64,000 nucleotides of DNA from the NCBI RefSeq assembly GCF_047675955.1, contig NC_132919.1:66320816-66384815 (forward strand), given 5' to 3'. This DNA is from Chlorocebus sabaeus (Eukaryota > Chordata > Mammalia > Primates > Cercopithecidae). Below the pieces are notes generated by a model. That model did no database searches. It was not told the origin of the DNA and saw only the letters and a program-made list of their open reading frames with translations. Shown here one piece after another: positions 11,901 to 23,900 of this stretch. The position numbers were made by a program, and so were the translations under genes. Numbering within the stretch: the first letter of the stretch is position 1; each line of letters opens with the position of its first letter.

Positions 11901-14900
11901 CAGCTGTAGTGAACATTCTTGTACATGCTTTTGGAGAACCTCGGTGCTTATTTCTGTGGATATATATATCTGGGAATGGAATTGCTAGGTCCTTCGGTGG
12001 CATATGTTTAACTTTAATAGATACCACCACCAAACAGTTTCCTAAAGTGTCTGTGCTAATTTTTACTCATATTGGCAACAAATGAGCCTTCTAGTTGCTC
12101 TTTATCCTGGCCAATGGTGTTACCAATCTTTTTAATTTTAGCCACTCTGGTAGATGTGTAGTGGTTTAATTTTCATTTCCCTGATGACTAAAGATGATAC
12201 CTTTTCATTTGCTTATTGGTCAGTCAATCCTCTTTTATAGAATGTCTGTCCAAGTTGTCATCCTGGTCTTAAATTGAGTTGTATGTGTATGTGTTGATTT
12301 GTAGGAGCTCTTTATATATTACAGATATAAGTCTTTTATTGGAGAAAAACAGTATCTATATCAAGTATCTTTTTCTAGTCTATAGGGCTTGACTTTTAAA
12401 CCTCCTAATGGTATGTTTATTGAACAGAGATTCTTTCAATGATGTGCAGTTTATCAGTCTTTTTGTTTATGGTTTGCTTGGTTTTTGTCCCATTTAAGAG
12501 ATATTCATCTCCCCCAAGGATCTGAAGGTATTTGCCTATATTATCTTCTAGAAGCTTTAGTGATTTATCTTTCACAATTAGGTTTATGATCTTTCTGGGA
12601 TTAATTTTTGTGTGTGGTATGAGTTAGAAGTCAAAGCTCTTATTTTTCCATATGGCTATCTGATTGGCCTCACTCTGTTCCCTGAATATGACCATGTAAA
12701 TCACAAAACTGTCAGTGTGGGTCAGATTCTTCGTATTTGCTGTTCTGAAGATGCTTCAGTACATCCTGAAGATTTATTTCCTGAAAATGAATGCTCTAGG
12801 ACCCTGAAGGTTGCGACTATGCACCTGCCAACTCAAGCTAAAGGCTGAAGAGGAAAGCTCTGCAGCCCCTGCCTCGAGCTGGAGGCAGAGTGACGTCTGC
12901 TGGGGATGCAGGCTGTGCGCCCCACAGGGCTCCAGAGTGTCACTAACCATGTTGAGTTCACTCCTGCCCAGGATCCAGCTTCTGCTTTGCTGGCTCAGGC
13001 ATCTTATTTTGCCAGGGCCTCAAAGCTGATGGGACAGGATAGCATCTTTGCTCACTAAGCTCTGACCCACCGGCCTCCTTGCAGCTCTGTAGTCTAAGCG
13101 AGCTAGCATCTTTGCTCACTAAGCTCTGACCCACTGGCCTCCTTGCAGCTCTGTAGTCCAAGAGAGCTAGCATCTTTGCTCACTAAGCTCTGACCCACTG
13201 GCCTCCTTGCAGCTCTGTAGTCCAAGCGAGCTCCTTCCAACATCAGGCTTCTTTAAAAAAAAATTTTTTTTTGAGGCAGAGTCTCACTCTGTCACCCAGG
13301 CTGAAGTACAGTGGTGCAGTCTCAGCTCACTGAAACCTCCGCCTCCCAGAGAACTCACACTGCCCTCTGGGAGTTAAACTGAAACGAATTCACAAACCCC
13401 AGATTCTCCTGCCTCAGCCTCCCAAGTAGCTGGGATTACAGATGCCTACTACCACGCCCAGCTAATGTTTGTATTTTTAGTAGAGATAGGGTTTCACCAT
13501 GTTGGCCAGGCTGGTCTCGAACTCCTGACCTCAAGTGATCTGCCCACCTTGGCCTCTCAAAGTGCTGGGATTACAGGCAGGAGCCACTGTGCCTGGCCCA
13601 GCCTCAGGCTTTTACATTTGCTGTTCCTTCTTTCCTAACTCACTTCATTATTGTCTCAACCTTCCCTGACTGGACCCCTGTAGCTCAAAAGCACTATCCC
13701 CAGTGACTCTCTGTCCCATTCATCTGCTTGACTTCACTTATAACACTCATCACTATGTGCAATTACAATATATTATCTCTTGGTCTCCTTGTTTATTTTC
13801 TATCTTCCGTACTGGAATATTAGCTCTATGATACAGAGCACCAGGCCTGTTCACTTCTGTATTGTCAGCACCAAGCACTGTACCTGGGAGAGAGTAGGCA
13901 TCAGTGAATAGTTCTTGAACTCACAAGAGACTCTTGAGATGCCAACTCCTAAGTTTATTTTGTTCTCCCATCCTACCTATAAGGCTGTTTGGAATGGTTC
14001 TTTTTCTTGGTATCTCCAGCAAGTACCTGGCCCAGAATCATGAGTGAATAAATCATGACCATCCCAATGTCTTTAATATAAAATAACAAAGGTGGGTCAA
14101 GGGGACTGGAAGGAAGGAGACATGTGAAATTATTGACATTCAGGCTGGGCATGATAGCTCACGCCTCTAATCCTAGCACTTTGGGAGGCCAAAGCGGGTC
14201 ATCGAAGTGTACCATCGAGTGGACAGGGTGGTCAGGTTGGTGTGATCATGGCAGGCTCTGCTTCTGTGCCAGCTACAGGGGACTCTGATCGCTGGAAGGT
14301 TGCTTAGGACATCTGAGCGCTTGGTGCTGAGTCTGATGTGAGAATCTCAGATCCTGGCCCCATCCTGTGTCTGTCTCACAGGGAATTCATTGGATTGTGG
14401 ATTCATTCACTGCTCATTCAGTAGGTAGTCACCAGGCACCAGTCGCTGGCACCACCAGTCACCCAGCTCGCGTGGGCCTGCTGGGCTCCTGGCCTGTGGA
14501 CTGTGCCAGGCTGTGCCCTGTATGTCTGCCCCTGTGGTCCTCATCTTTCTATGCTTCTATCAATTAGCCACATGCTTTTTATTTGATGTTATTTTGGGGG
14601 AGATATTGAGGCCACTATCAAGTTTTGTAGTGTAGAGACCCATTCAGTCTTTCTTTTAAAAACATTTATTTTTAATTCATTGAACCCAAACCACCTACTA
14701 TAAGCCAAGCACCATGTTAGGTGGTAGGGGTGGAGTGATACAACAGGACAGACAAAGGCCCTTCGGGGACAGACATTAGATTAGACAAATGATTATCCAC
14801 ATCATAATTACACTTGTGCTAAGCACTGGGAAGGAGAGGTGCAGGGAATGGGGGGCTCTCAAGGGTGACGCATGTCTGGGATCTGGGGGTTATGAGTTCA

Positions 14901-17900
14901 TTTCAGTTTAACTTCCAGAGGGCAGTGTGAGTTCTAGGACTTGGCCTTAATCACTGTCTCCATGGACCACCTGCCCATGGTATGTGGTTCCCCTCCCACA
15001 GTTATGAGTACAGGCAGTTCATTTGCCTGGCATAATGAGGACAGGCTGGACAAAGTCTCATCCTTCTGAAAGTGGCCCAGGGACCTTGCGTCTCACTCCT
15101 CAGCCACACTCCTCACGGGGATTCAGCTATTGTATATGGTGTCGTGAACCCTTTAGTAATGCAAGGTGGCATTCCTCTGTCTTGGGTCCCTGGTGGCAGT
15201 TGCAGCTCTGGCATAGATCCTTAGTCGGTGATGGTTTCCTTCCACTGTAAAGGGCAGGGTGCTGGCCAGACATGGACCCTGCCTGAGTGAGCAGGTTGTA
15301 GGATGGTGGTGGGAAAAAGGGAGAGAAGGGGGCCAGGTGCAGTGGCTCACGCCTGTAATCCCAGCATTTTGGGAGGCTGAGGCAGGTGGATCACCTGAGG
15401 TCAGGAGTTTGAGACCAGCCTGACCAATATAGTGAAACCCCATCTGTACTAAAAATACAAAAATTAGCCGGGCATGATGGCGTGAGCCTGTTATCCCAGC
15501 TACTCAGGAGGCTGAGGCAGGAGAATCACTTGAACCTGAGAGGCAAAGGTTGCAGCGAGCTGAGATCATACCACTGCGACCCAGCCTGGGCGACAGAGTA
15601 AGACTCCATCTCTGAAAGAAAAAAAGGAGAGAAGAGAGAAACAGTAGTGTTCGTGCGTGCACTCTCTCTCACACCCTCTCCCCTCTCCCCACCCACCTGG
15701 GGCCAGGAGCACACAGCCTCAGAGCTCTGTCCAGGCCCATGTGCAGAAATTCTGAGGAACCTACGTTTCCACTGTTTTTCCCAGTTGCTTAAGAGAGTAA
15801 AAGGTGTTCCCTAGTTTCATTTCCTGGCAGCTGTGCTCAGTGGACTGTATCTGAACATTTCCTAGCAGTTTCTTTCCTCAAAGGAGAGAGAAGCCCTCCC
15901 CAGTGAATGTCCATAAACCTTTTTTTTTTTTTTGAGACAGACTCTTGCTCTGTTGCCCAGGTGGGAGTGCAATAGCTCTATCCATCTCGGCTCACTGCAA
16001 CCCCTGCCTCCAAGGCTCAAGCAATTCTTGTGCCTCAGCCTCCCGAGTAGCTAAGATTACAGGCATGCACCACAATGCCCAGCTAATTTTTGTATTTTTA
16101 GTAGAGACAAGGTTTTGCCATGTTGGCCAGGCTGGTCTCGTCTCAAGCATTTTTCCCACCTCAGCCTCCCAAAGTGCTGGGATTACAGGCGTGATCTATC
16201 ACGCCCATCCTGAATGTCCACAATCTTAAAATTTACATTTGTCTCCTTCCTTCCAGTCCACTTGACCCACCTTTGTTATTTTATGTTAAAGACATTGGGA
16301 TGGTCATTATTTATACCCTCATCTTGTATGACTCTGGGCCAGGCACTTGCTGGAGATATCAAGAAAACCATTCCAAACAGCCTTATAGGTGCTAGAATGA
16401 GGGTAAGCACAGAATATTGTGGGATCCCCTAACCCAGCTAGGGGGTGGGAAGGGGTGGAGGCTGGGGAAGGGTGAGAGAAGCTTCCGGGTGGAGGTGATG
16501 GATGTCTCCTGAGCTGAGTCTTCAGGGACAGTGCCCTCTCCCACCAGAGGCTGGAGATCACACAACTTCCCAGGTATATGTGAGGCTGCCAGGACAGCCA
16601 CATGGTTGCCGGGGAGCTGTTTCTTCCACCCGTTTTCCTCAGGGAGGTCCCCCAGGTCTTGATGACCTAGGCAGGCTTTGCTCAGAATCTAGTGTTGTGG
16701 ATGGTACCCAGTGGCCGCCCTGACTGACACATCGTCTGTCACTGGCAGGGGGAAGCACCTGCCAGTTCTGAAGGCCCCATGGAGGAGTCTCTGGGGACCT
16801 AGTTCTGTGAGCCACCCCCCAAGTCGCCTGAGTCAAAACTTGCCACCCTTGGCTTGAGGAGTTGTATAGCATCTGAGTGGATCCAACTGTCCAAAGCAAC
16901 CCTTCCCTGTTTACAAAGCAGGGAGCGCAATCTGGATTCAGGGACCGGAAATAGCGATGTCAGGGTGAGGTTAGTGGCACTTAACAAAACAGTGGGGCTG
17001 GTCCCACTGTGTGACTCATTTCCTCTGTGTACACTGACGCTTAGGGTGGCCCAGCCAGCTTCCTTGCCTCTGCCCTTCCATGTTGAGGCACAGAAAGCCA
17101 GGGAGGACTTGAAGTACTGGAGAAAAGAAACTGGAATCCACTCCCACAAGCCTACTCACCCCAGATGCTCCCCGCAACACCATCTCCCCCAGCCAGTGAG
17201 CAGCGTCAGATTCAAAAGAGAACAACGAAGGGAAGGGGCAGGACCTGGCTGCCTGGGGTCGCAGGGGCCTGCACAGAAGTGGGCGGCAGAGGCAGAGGTG
17301 GCCAATGAGGACCCTGAGGCCTGCTCGCCAGGCCTCCCTCATCTCAACCCAAAAGCAGGACTGACAAACCCTAAAGCAGGGCTGAGAAACCCTACGTGCT
17401 GGGACAGCTGGATACCCACATGCAAAATAATAACGCTCCTTCCTAACACCTTACACAAAACTAACCCGAAATGGATCAGAAACCTAAATGTAAGAGCTAA
17501 AACTATACAGCTCTTGGCAGAAAACACAGAAGTAAATCTTTGTGATACTTAGGCAATGATTTTTTAAGATACAACACCAGAAGCATAAACAACAACAAAA
17601 ATAGATAAACTAGACTTCATCAAAACTAACAACTTATGTGCTCCAGAGGGCACACCATCCAGAAAATGAAATGACACCTCACAGAATGGGAGAAATTATT
17701 TGCAAATCATAAATCTGATAAGGGTCTCATATTCAGAATATATAAAGCACCTTACAACTTGTATTAGTTCCTAGGGCCGCCATAACAAAGTACTATACAC
17801 AGGATGGTTTAAAACAACAGACATTGCTGGGCAGGTGGCTCATGCCTGTGACCTCAGCACTTTGAGAGGCAAAGGTGGGCGGATCACTTGAGTCCAGGAG

Positions 17901-20900
17901 TTCAAGACCAGCCTGGCCAACATAGTGAAACCCCATCTCTACTAAAAATATAACAAATTTGCTGGATGTGCTGGTGCTTGCCTGTAGTCTCAGCTACTCA
18001 GTGGGGCTAAAGCAGGAGGATTGCTTGAGCCTGGGCCATCAAGGCTGCAGTGAGCCCTGATTGTGCCACTGTACTCCAGCCTGGGCAAAGAGTGAGACCC
18101 TGCCTCAAAACAAAACAGGCCAGGCACGGTGGCTCATGCCTGTAATCCCAGCACTTTGGAAGGTGGATCACCTGAGGTCAGGAGTTCAAGACCAGCCTGG
18201 CCAACATGGCGAAACCTTGTCTCTACTAGAAATACAAAAATTAGCTGGACGTGGTGGCGGGCGCCTGTAATCCCAGCTACTCATGAGGGCGAGGCAGGAG
18301 AATTGCTTGAACCTGGGAGGCGGAGGTTGCAGTGAGCTGAGATTGCACCACTGCACTCCAGCCTGGGTGACAGAGTGAGGCTCTGTCTCAAAAACAAAAA
18401 AAACCTGATATTTATTCTCTGATAGTTCTGGAGGCTCCTTCTGGAGAGTCTAAGGAAGAATCTGTTCCCGCCTTTCTTCTGGGTGTTGGCGTTGCGGGCG
18501 CTCATTTGCATTCCTTGGTTTGTAGACATGTCACTCCGGTCTCCCCTCTGCTGTCACACACGCTCATCCTCTGTATCTCTGTCTCCACTTGGTGTTCTCC
18601 TCTCTTCATGTATCTTTTCTCCTCCTCTTATAAGGACATCAGTCATACGAGATGAACAGCCCATTCTACTACAACATGACCTCATCTTAACTAATTACTT
18701 CTGCAAAGACTCTATTTCCAAAAAAGGTCACATTCTGAGGTACTGGGGGGTAGGGTTTCAACATGTCCTTTTGTGGGGGGTCACAATTCAACCCACAACA
18801 CAACAACAAAAAGACAGCCCCATTTTAAGACAATGGATTTGAGTAGATTTTAATGGATTTGAATATATTTCTCAAGGAGAGAAACTGGAACCCTCATACA
18901 TTGCTGGTGGGAATATAAAATGGTGCAGCCACTTTGGAAAACAGCTTGGTAGTTCCTCAAGAAGGGAAACATAGAGTTACATATGACCCAGCAAGTCTAC
19001 TCCTAAGTATATGCCCAAGACAATGAAACATGTCGACACAAAAACTTGTGTATAAGTGATCATAGCAGCACTATTCATAATAGACAAAAAGTAGAAACAA
19101 CCCAAATGTCTATCAGCCGATGAGTGGATAAGCCAAATGAGTGGATCCAGACAATGGAATATTATTTGGCAATAAAAAGGAATGAACACTTATACATGCT
19201 TATATAACATGGATGCACCTTGAAAACCTTCCACTAAGAGAAAGAAGCCAGGCACAAAAGGTCACGTGTCGCAGGTTCCATCTATATGAGATGTCCAGAA
19301 CAGGCAGATGTGTAGGGCCTGAAAGTAGATGAGTGGGTGCCTAGAGCTGAGAGTGGCCAGGGGAAATGGGGATGACGGCTAATGGGTATGGGGTTTCCTT
19401 TTTGGGTGAGGAAAATTTGCTAAACTTAGATGGTGGCGATGATTGCACAACTCTGTGACTAAGCCAAAATGATTGAATTGGACACTTTTTAATTTTTTTT
19501 TTTTAGAGATGGGGTCTCATTCTGTTGCCTAGGCTGCGACCAGGCTGCATGGCTCACTGCAGCCTTGACTTCCCCAGCTCAAGTGATTCTCCTGCTTCAG
19601 CCTCCTCAGTAGCTGAGACTACAAGTGTATGCCATCACACCCAGCTAGTTATTTTTTGTAGAGATAGGTTCTCACTATGTTGCCCAGGTTGGTCTCAAAC
19701 TCCTGGGCTCAGGTGATCCTCTCACCTCGGCCTCCCAAAGTGCTGCGGTTACAGGTATGAGCCACCATGGCTGGCCGAATTACATACTTTAAGCGGGTTA
19801 ATTTTATGATATATGAGCCATATCTAGACAAAGACTTAAAAAAAAAAAAACAAAAAAAAACTTCAGGCTGGGCATGGTGGCTCATGCCTGTAATCCCAGC
19901 ACTTTGGGAGGCTGAGGCAGGTGGCTCACCTGAAGTCAGGAGTTCTAGATCAGCCTGGCCAACATGGTGAAACCCTGTCTCTACTAAAAATACAAAAATT
20001 AGCTGGGCATGGTGGTGGGCGCCTGTAATCCCAGCTACTCAGGAGGCTGAGGCAGGAGAATCGCTTGAACCCAGGAGCCAGAGGTTGCAGTGAGCCGAGG
20101 TTGCGCCATTGCACTCCAGCCTGGGCAACACAGCGAGACCCCGTCTCAAAATTAAAAAAACAAAAAAACTTTAAAACAAACAACTGCTGTCTTCTTTCCC
20201 AACAGAAAAACAAGAGCTGGATCTCAGAAGATGACTTTTACCGGCCTTCCCAGGAGCAACCCCTGGAGATTGCTTCAGACCACCCAATAGCTTCTTCCAG
20301 GGGGACTCCAGAGTCAAGGCCTGGTCTCCACAGGCATTTTTCCCAAGGACCAAGAAAAAGCTGCTCTCTAGGGGCATTAGACCAAGCGTGTGTACCTTCC
20401 CCAGGAAGAAGGCAAGCCCAGGCAGCCCCATCCCAGGGGCATAAGAGCTTCCGGGTGGTACACCGGAGACAGATGGGTAGGTTACTAGGAGGGTCCCGGG
20501 TGGGTCCCATCTGCAGGGACCAGGTCTTTCAGAAGGCAGCTCTGAAGTCCTGTTTTCCATTGCTAAAGAGGTAGTGTGTTCCCACAAGTATTATAAAACC
20601 TCATTCCAGAATGCCATCATAATCGTGCTCATTCAGGGAAGCATTTCAGGAAAAGTACTATATTGTCTCAAAACTGCCTACAGAGGACAAAAATGCTGTT
20701 TCACCAGTCAAATAGGAAAATATTTTCCCTGAAAACTATGCAATTTATGATTATAGAAAACTCTTGATTCCACCTATAGCTCAGAGCACATCCAGCTCCA
20801 TGAAGACCCAGGTGTTTTAACTGGTCCTTCCAAAGCTGTTTACCCTCAGTAGTTGGTTTATGTAACAGCTCTGGGGGAGCTTAATCAAATCTGCTATTTG

Positions 20901-23900
20901 TTTTGTTTGTTTATTTGTTTTGAGATGGAGTCTCCCTTTGTCACCCAGGCTGGAGTGCAGTGGCGTGATCTCTGCTCACTGCAACCTCAGCCTCCTGGCT
21001 TCAAGCAATTCTCCTGTCTCAGCCTCCCAAGTAGCTGGAATTACAGGCACCTGCCACCATGCCCGGCTAATTTTTGCATTTTTGTGTTTTGTTTGAGGCA
21101 GAGTTTCGCTCTTGTTACCCAGGCTGGAGTGCAATGATGCGATCTCAGCTCACCACAACCTCCACTTCCCAGGTTCAAGCAATTCTTCTGCCTCAGCCAC
21201 CCGAGTAGCTGAGATTACAGGCATGAGCCACCACGCCTGGCTCATTTTGTATTTTTAGTAGAGATGGGGTTTCTCCGTGTTGGTCAGGCTGGTCTTGAAC
21301 TCCTGACCTCCGGTGATCTGCCTGCCTCGGCCTCCTAAAATGCTGGGATTACAGGCGTGAGCCCCTGCGCCCGGCCAATTTTTGCAATTTTAATAGAGAT
21401 GGTGTTTCACTATGTTGGCCAGGCTGGAGGATCTGCTATTTGTTTAAGGTCCTCCAGTGCTTCCTTTTTTTTTTTTTCTTTGAGACGGAGTCTCACTCTG
21501 TCGCCCAGGCTGGAGTGCAGTAGCACGATCTCGGCTCACTACAACCTCCGCCTCCTGGGTTCAAGCTATTTTCCTGCCTCAGCCTCCCAAGTAGCTGGGA
21601 CTACAGGCACCCACCACCACACCTGGCTAATTTTTGTGGAGATGAGAGGTGTTTCTAAAGATGGGAGAAATGACAGCGTGCATGTGTGCCAATGGGAGTC
21701 ACCCAATAGAGAAGCAAGGAAACAGCAACAGAGGAGAGAGGGACTGCTCCTTGTCCTTGAGTAGGTTGTGGAAGGAGAGACCTCCTGCACAAATGGAGAG
21801 TTTGGCCTCATACAGAAAGAAGCACACTTGGTTCATCCCTGGCAACAGAAGGGAGGGCGTGGGTGTAGGGAACAGGGCGTGTGGAGGTGATCTTTTGGGT
21901 GCTTTTATTTTCTCAGTGAAATACAGGTCGCAAGAGCAGCAGTGGAGGTGTGAATGGAGATGTTCCTATCCAGCTTTCAGGGTCCCATGTGATAGTGCCC
22001 CATGGCTGGCCTGTGTTCTGGGGACAGTCACTGTCCACACACACTGCAGGGCATCAGGCAGCAGATGCTGCCTTGGGCAGGACAGAGACAGGCCCACCAA
22101 CTAATGTGCTTTTTGCCTCTGCCTCCAGGACTGTCCAACCCGTTCCGGGGTCTCATGAAGCTAGGTACCGTGGAGCGGCGGGGGGCAATGGGCATCTGGA
22201 AGGAGCTCTTCTGTGAGCTCTCCCCGCTGGAGTTCCGCCTCTACCTGAGCAACGAGGAGCGCACCTGTGTGGAGAACTGCTCCCTGCTGCGCTGTGAGTC
22301 TGTGGGGCCGGCCCACAGTGACGGGCGCTTCGAGCTGGTCTTCTCTGGCAAGAAGCTGGCCCTGCGCGCCTCCTCCCAGGATGAAGCCGAGGACTGGCTG
22401 GACCGGGTGCGGGAGGCCCTGCAGAAGGTCCGGCCTCAGCAGGAGGATGAGTGGGTGAACGTGCAATACCCAGATCAGCCTGAGGACCCCCCCGAGGCGC
22501 CCCAGGGCTGCCCCTCTCCCTCAGACCTGCTGTCGGAGCCCGCGGCCCTCCAGGGCACGCAGTTTGACTGGTCGTCCGCCCAGGTTCCAGAGCCAGATGC
22601 CATTAAGGAGTCCCTGCTGTACTTGTACATGGACAGGACCTGGATGCCCTATATCTTTTCCCTGTCCTTGGAGGCTCTGAAATGTTTCCGCATCAGGAAC
22701 AATGAGAAGATGCTGAGTGACAGCCATGGCGTGGAGACCATCCGGGACATCCTGCCAGACACGAGCCTTGGGGGCCCGTCCTTTTTCAAAATCATCACGG
22801 CCAAGGCCGTCCTGAAGCTGCAGGCCGGGAACGCGGAGGAGGCCGCCCTGTGGAGGGACCTGGTCCGCAAAGTCCTGGCATCCTACTTGGAGACGGCTGA
22901 GGAGGCAGTGACCCTGGGCGGGAGCCTGGATGAAAACTGTCAGGAGGTTCTGAAATTTGCCACCCGGGAAAACGGCTTCCTGCTGCAGTACCTGGTGGCC
23001 ATCCCCATGGAGAAAGGCCTTGACTCCCAAGGCTGCTTCTGCGCAGGTGCCGACTTGCTCTGCTGCCACCCCCAGCCTGCCAGCCTCACTCCGCCTCCTG
23101 CGGATTCCTGATTTAGGCTCCCCACCCTTCTGCCTCCCTGCAAATGCCCCCATCCTTCCCCTAGGGATGAGGCCACAGATCAGGCTTGCCCTGCAGCTTC
23201 TGCTCCTCCCCAGCCCCCGCGGGGGCCAGTGCTCTGCTCATAGGTGGTTGGCCCTGCTCACCCATCCCTCTCCTGCCACCTCCCACTGATGGGCGGCAGG
23301 CTGGCTGCTCACTGCGCTGCTCAGGGAGTCCCAGCCCGCTTCATTTTCTTCTGACTTTACTATCCTGTTTTTCAGAGCAGGGGCATGGTATGCTTCCACG
23401 TATTTCTGCTGCTTTTATAAGTGTACACCCTTTTTTTTTTAATTACAAAAATGGGCTGGTGCTATTCAGTGCTGTCCAGTAGAACTTTCTGTGATGATGA
23501 AAATTTCCTGGATCTGTGTGTCCAGTGCCATAGCTGTGAGACACATGGTGCTACCGGGTGCTTAAAGTATGGCTAGTGTGGTTAAGCCATTGAATTTTCC
23601 ATTTAAATTCATTTACATTTAAAGGGGGCACATGGGGCTCTTGGCTGCTGTGATGAACGCTGGATATATTGTTCTGCAACTTGGTTTTTTCCTACACTGT
23701 GGATGTTATTCCAAGTCAGTACATCTGCTATGTCTTCCTCATCATCAAATCTAATACTTCTGTGCTGGGTACTGGGCCAGCTGCTTTATTTGGATTATCT
23801 CATTTAAGTCTCACAACAACCCTGTAGAGATAGGTGCTACTATTATCATCTCTTTTGACAGGGGAGGATAGTGAAGCACAGAGCTGGTAAGTACCTGGTT

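Larger units (their letters stand above)
17761..18800 (-). mobile_element. MLT1-type LTR (ERVL-MaLR) containing two Alus
   Basis: Starts GTATTAGTTCCTAGGGCCGC and ends CAATTCAACCCACAACA, the MLT1 ends read on the minus strand, with AAAGGTCACATTCTGAGGTA near the end. The LTR body is about 450 bp once the Alus are removed. Solo LTR; no internal retroviral sequence seen. Confidence 0.85.
17395..19838 (+). mobile_element. L1 3' part on plus strand with nested insertions
   Basis: ORF2 end at 17395-17760, interrupted by MLT1 plus two Alus (17761-18800). L1 resumes 18801-19489, is split by an Alu, and finishes 19777-19838 before an A-run. Confidence 0.85.

Noticed and set aside
13041..13232. Regular direct repeats considered as a CRISPR array
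   Set aside because: Units are contiguous with no spacers, and this is a primate genome; ordinary minisatellite.
16854..17552. 232-codon plus frame
   Set aside because: Its 3' third is L1 ORF2-derived and the 5' part resembles nothing; no start or splice support.
17761..18800. MLT1 LTR considered as part of a provirus
   Set aside because: Solo LTR only; no gag, pol or env-like sequence next to it, which is flanked by L1 on both sides.
22521..23153. 210-codon minus-strand frame opposite the PH exon
   Set aside because: Shadow of the GC-rich PLEKHM1 coding exon; no domain and no splice context.
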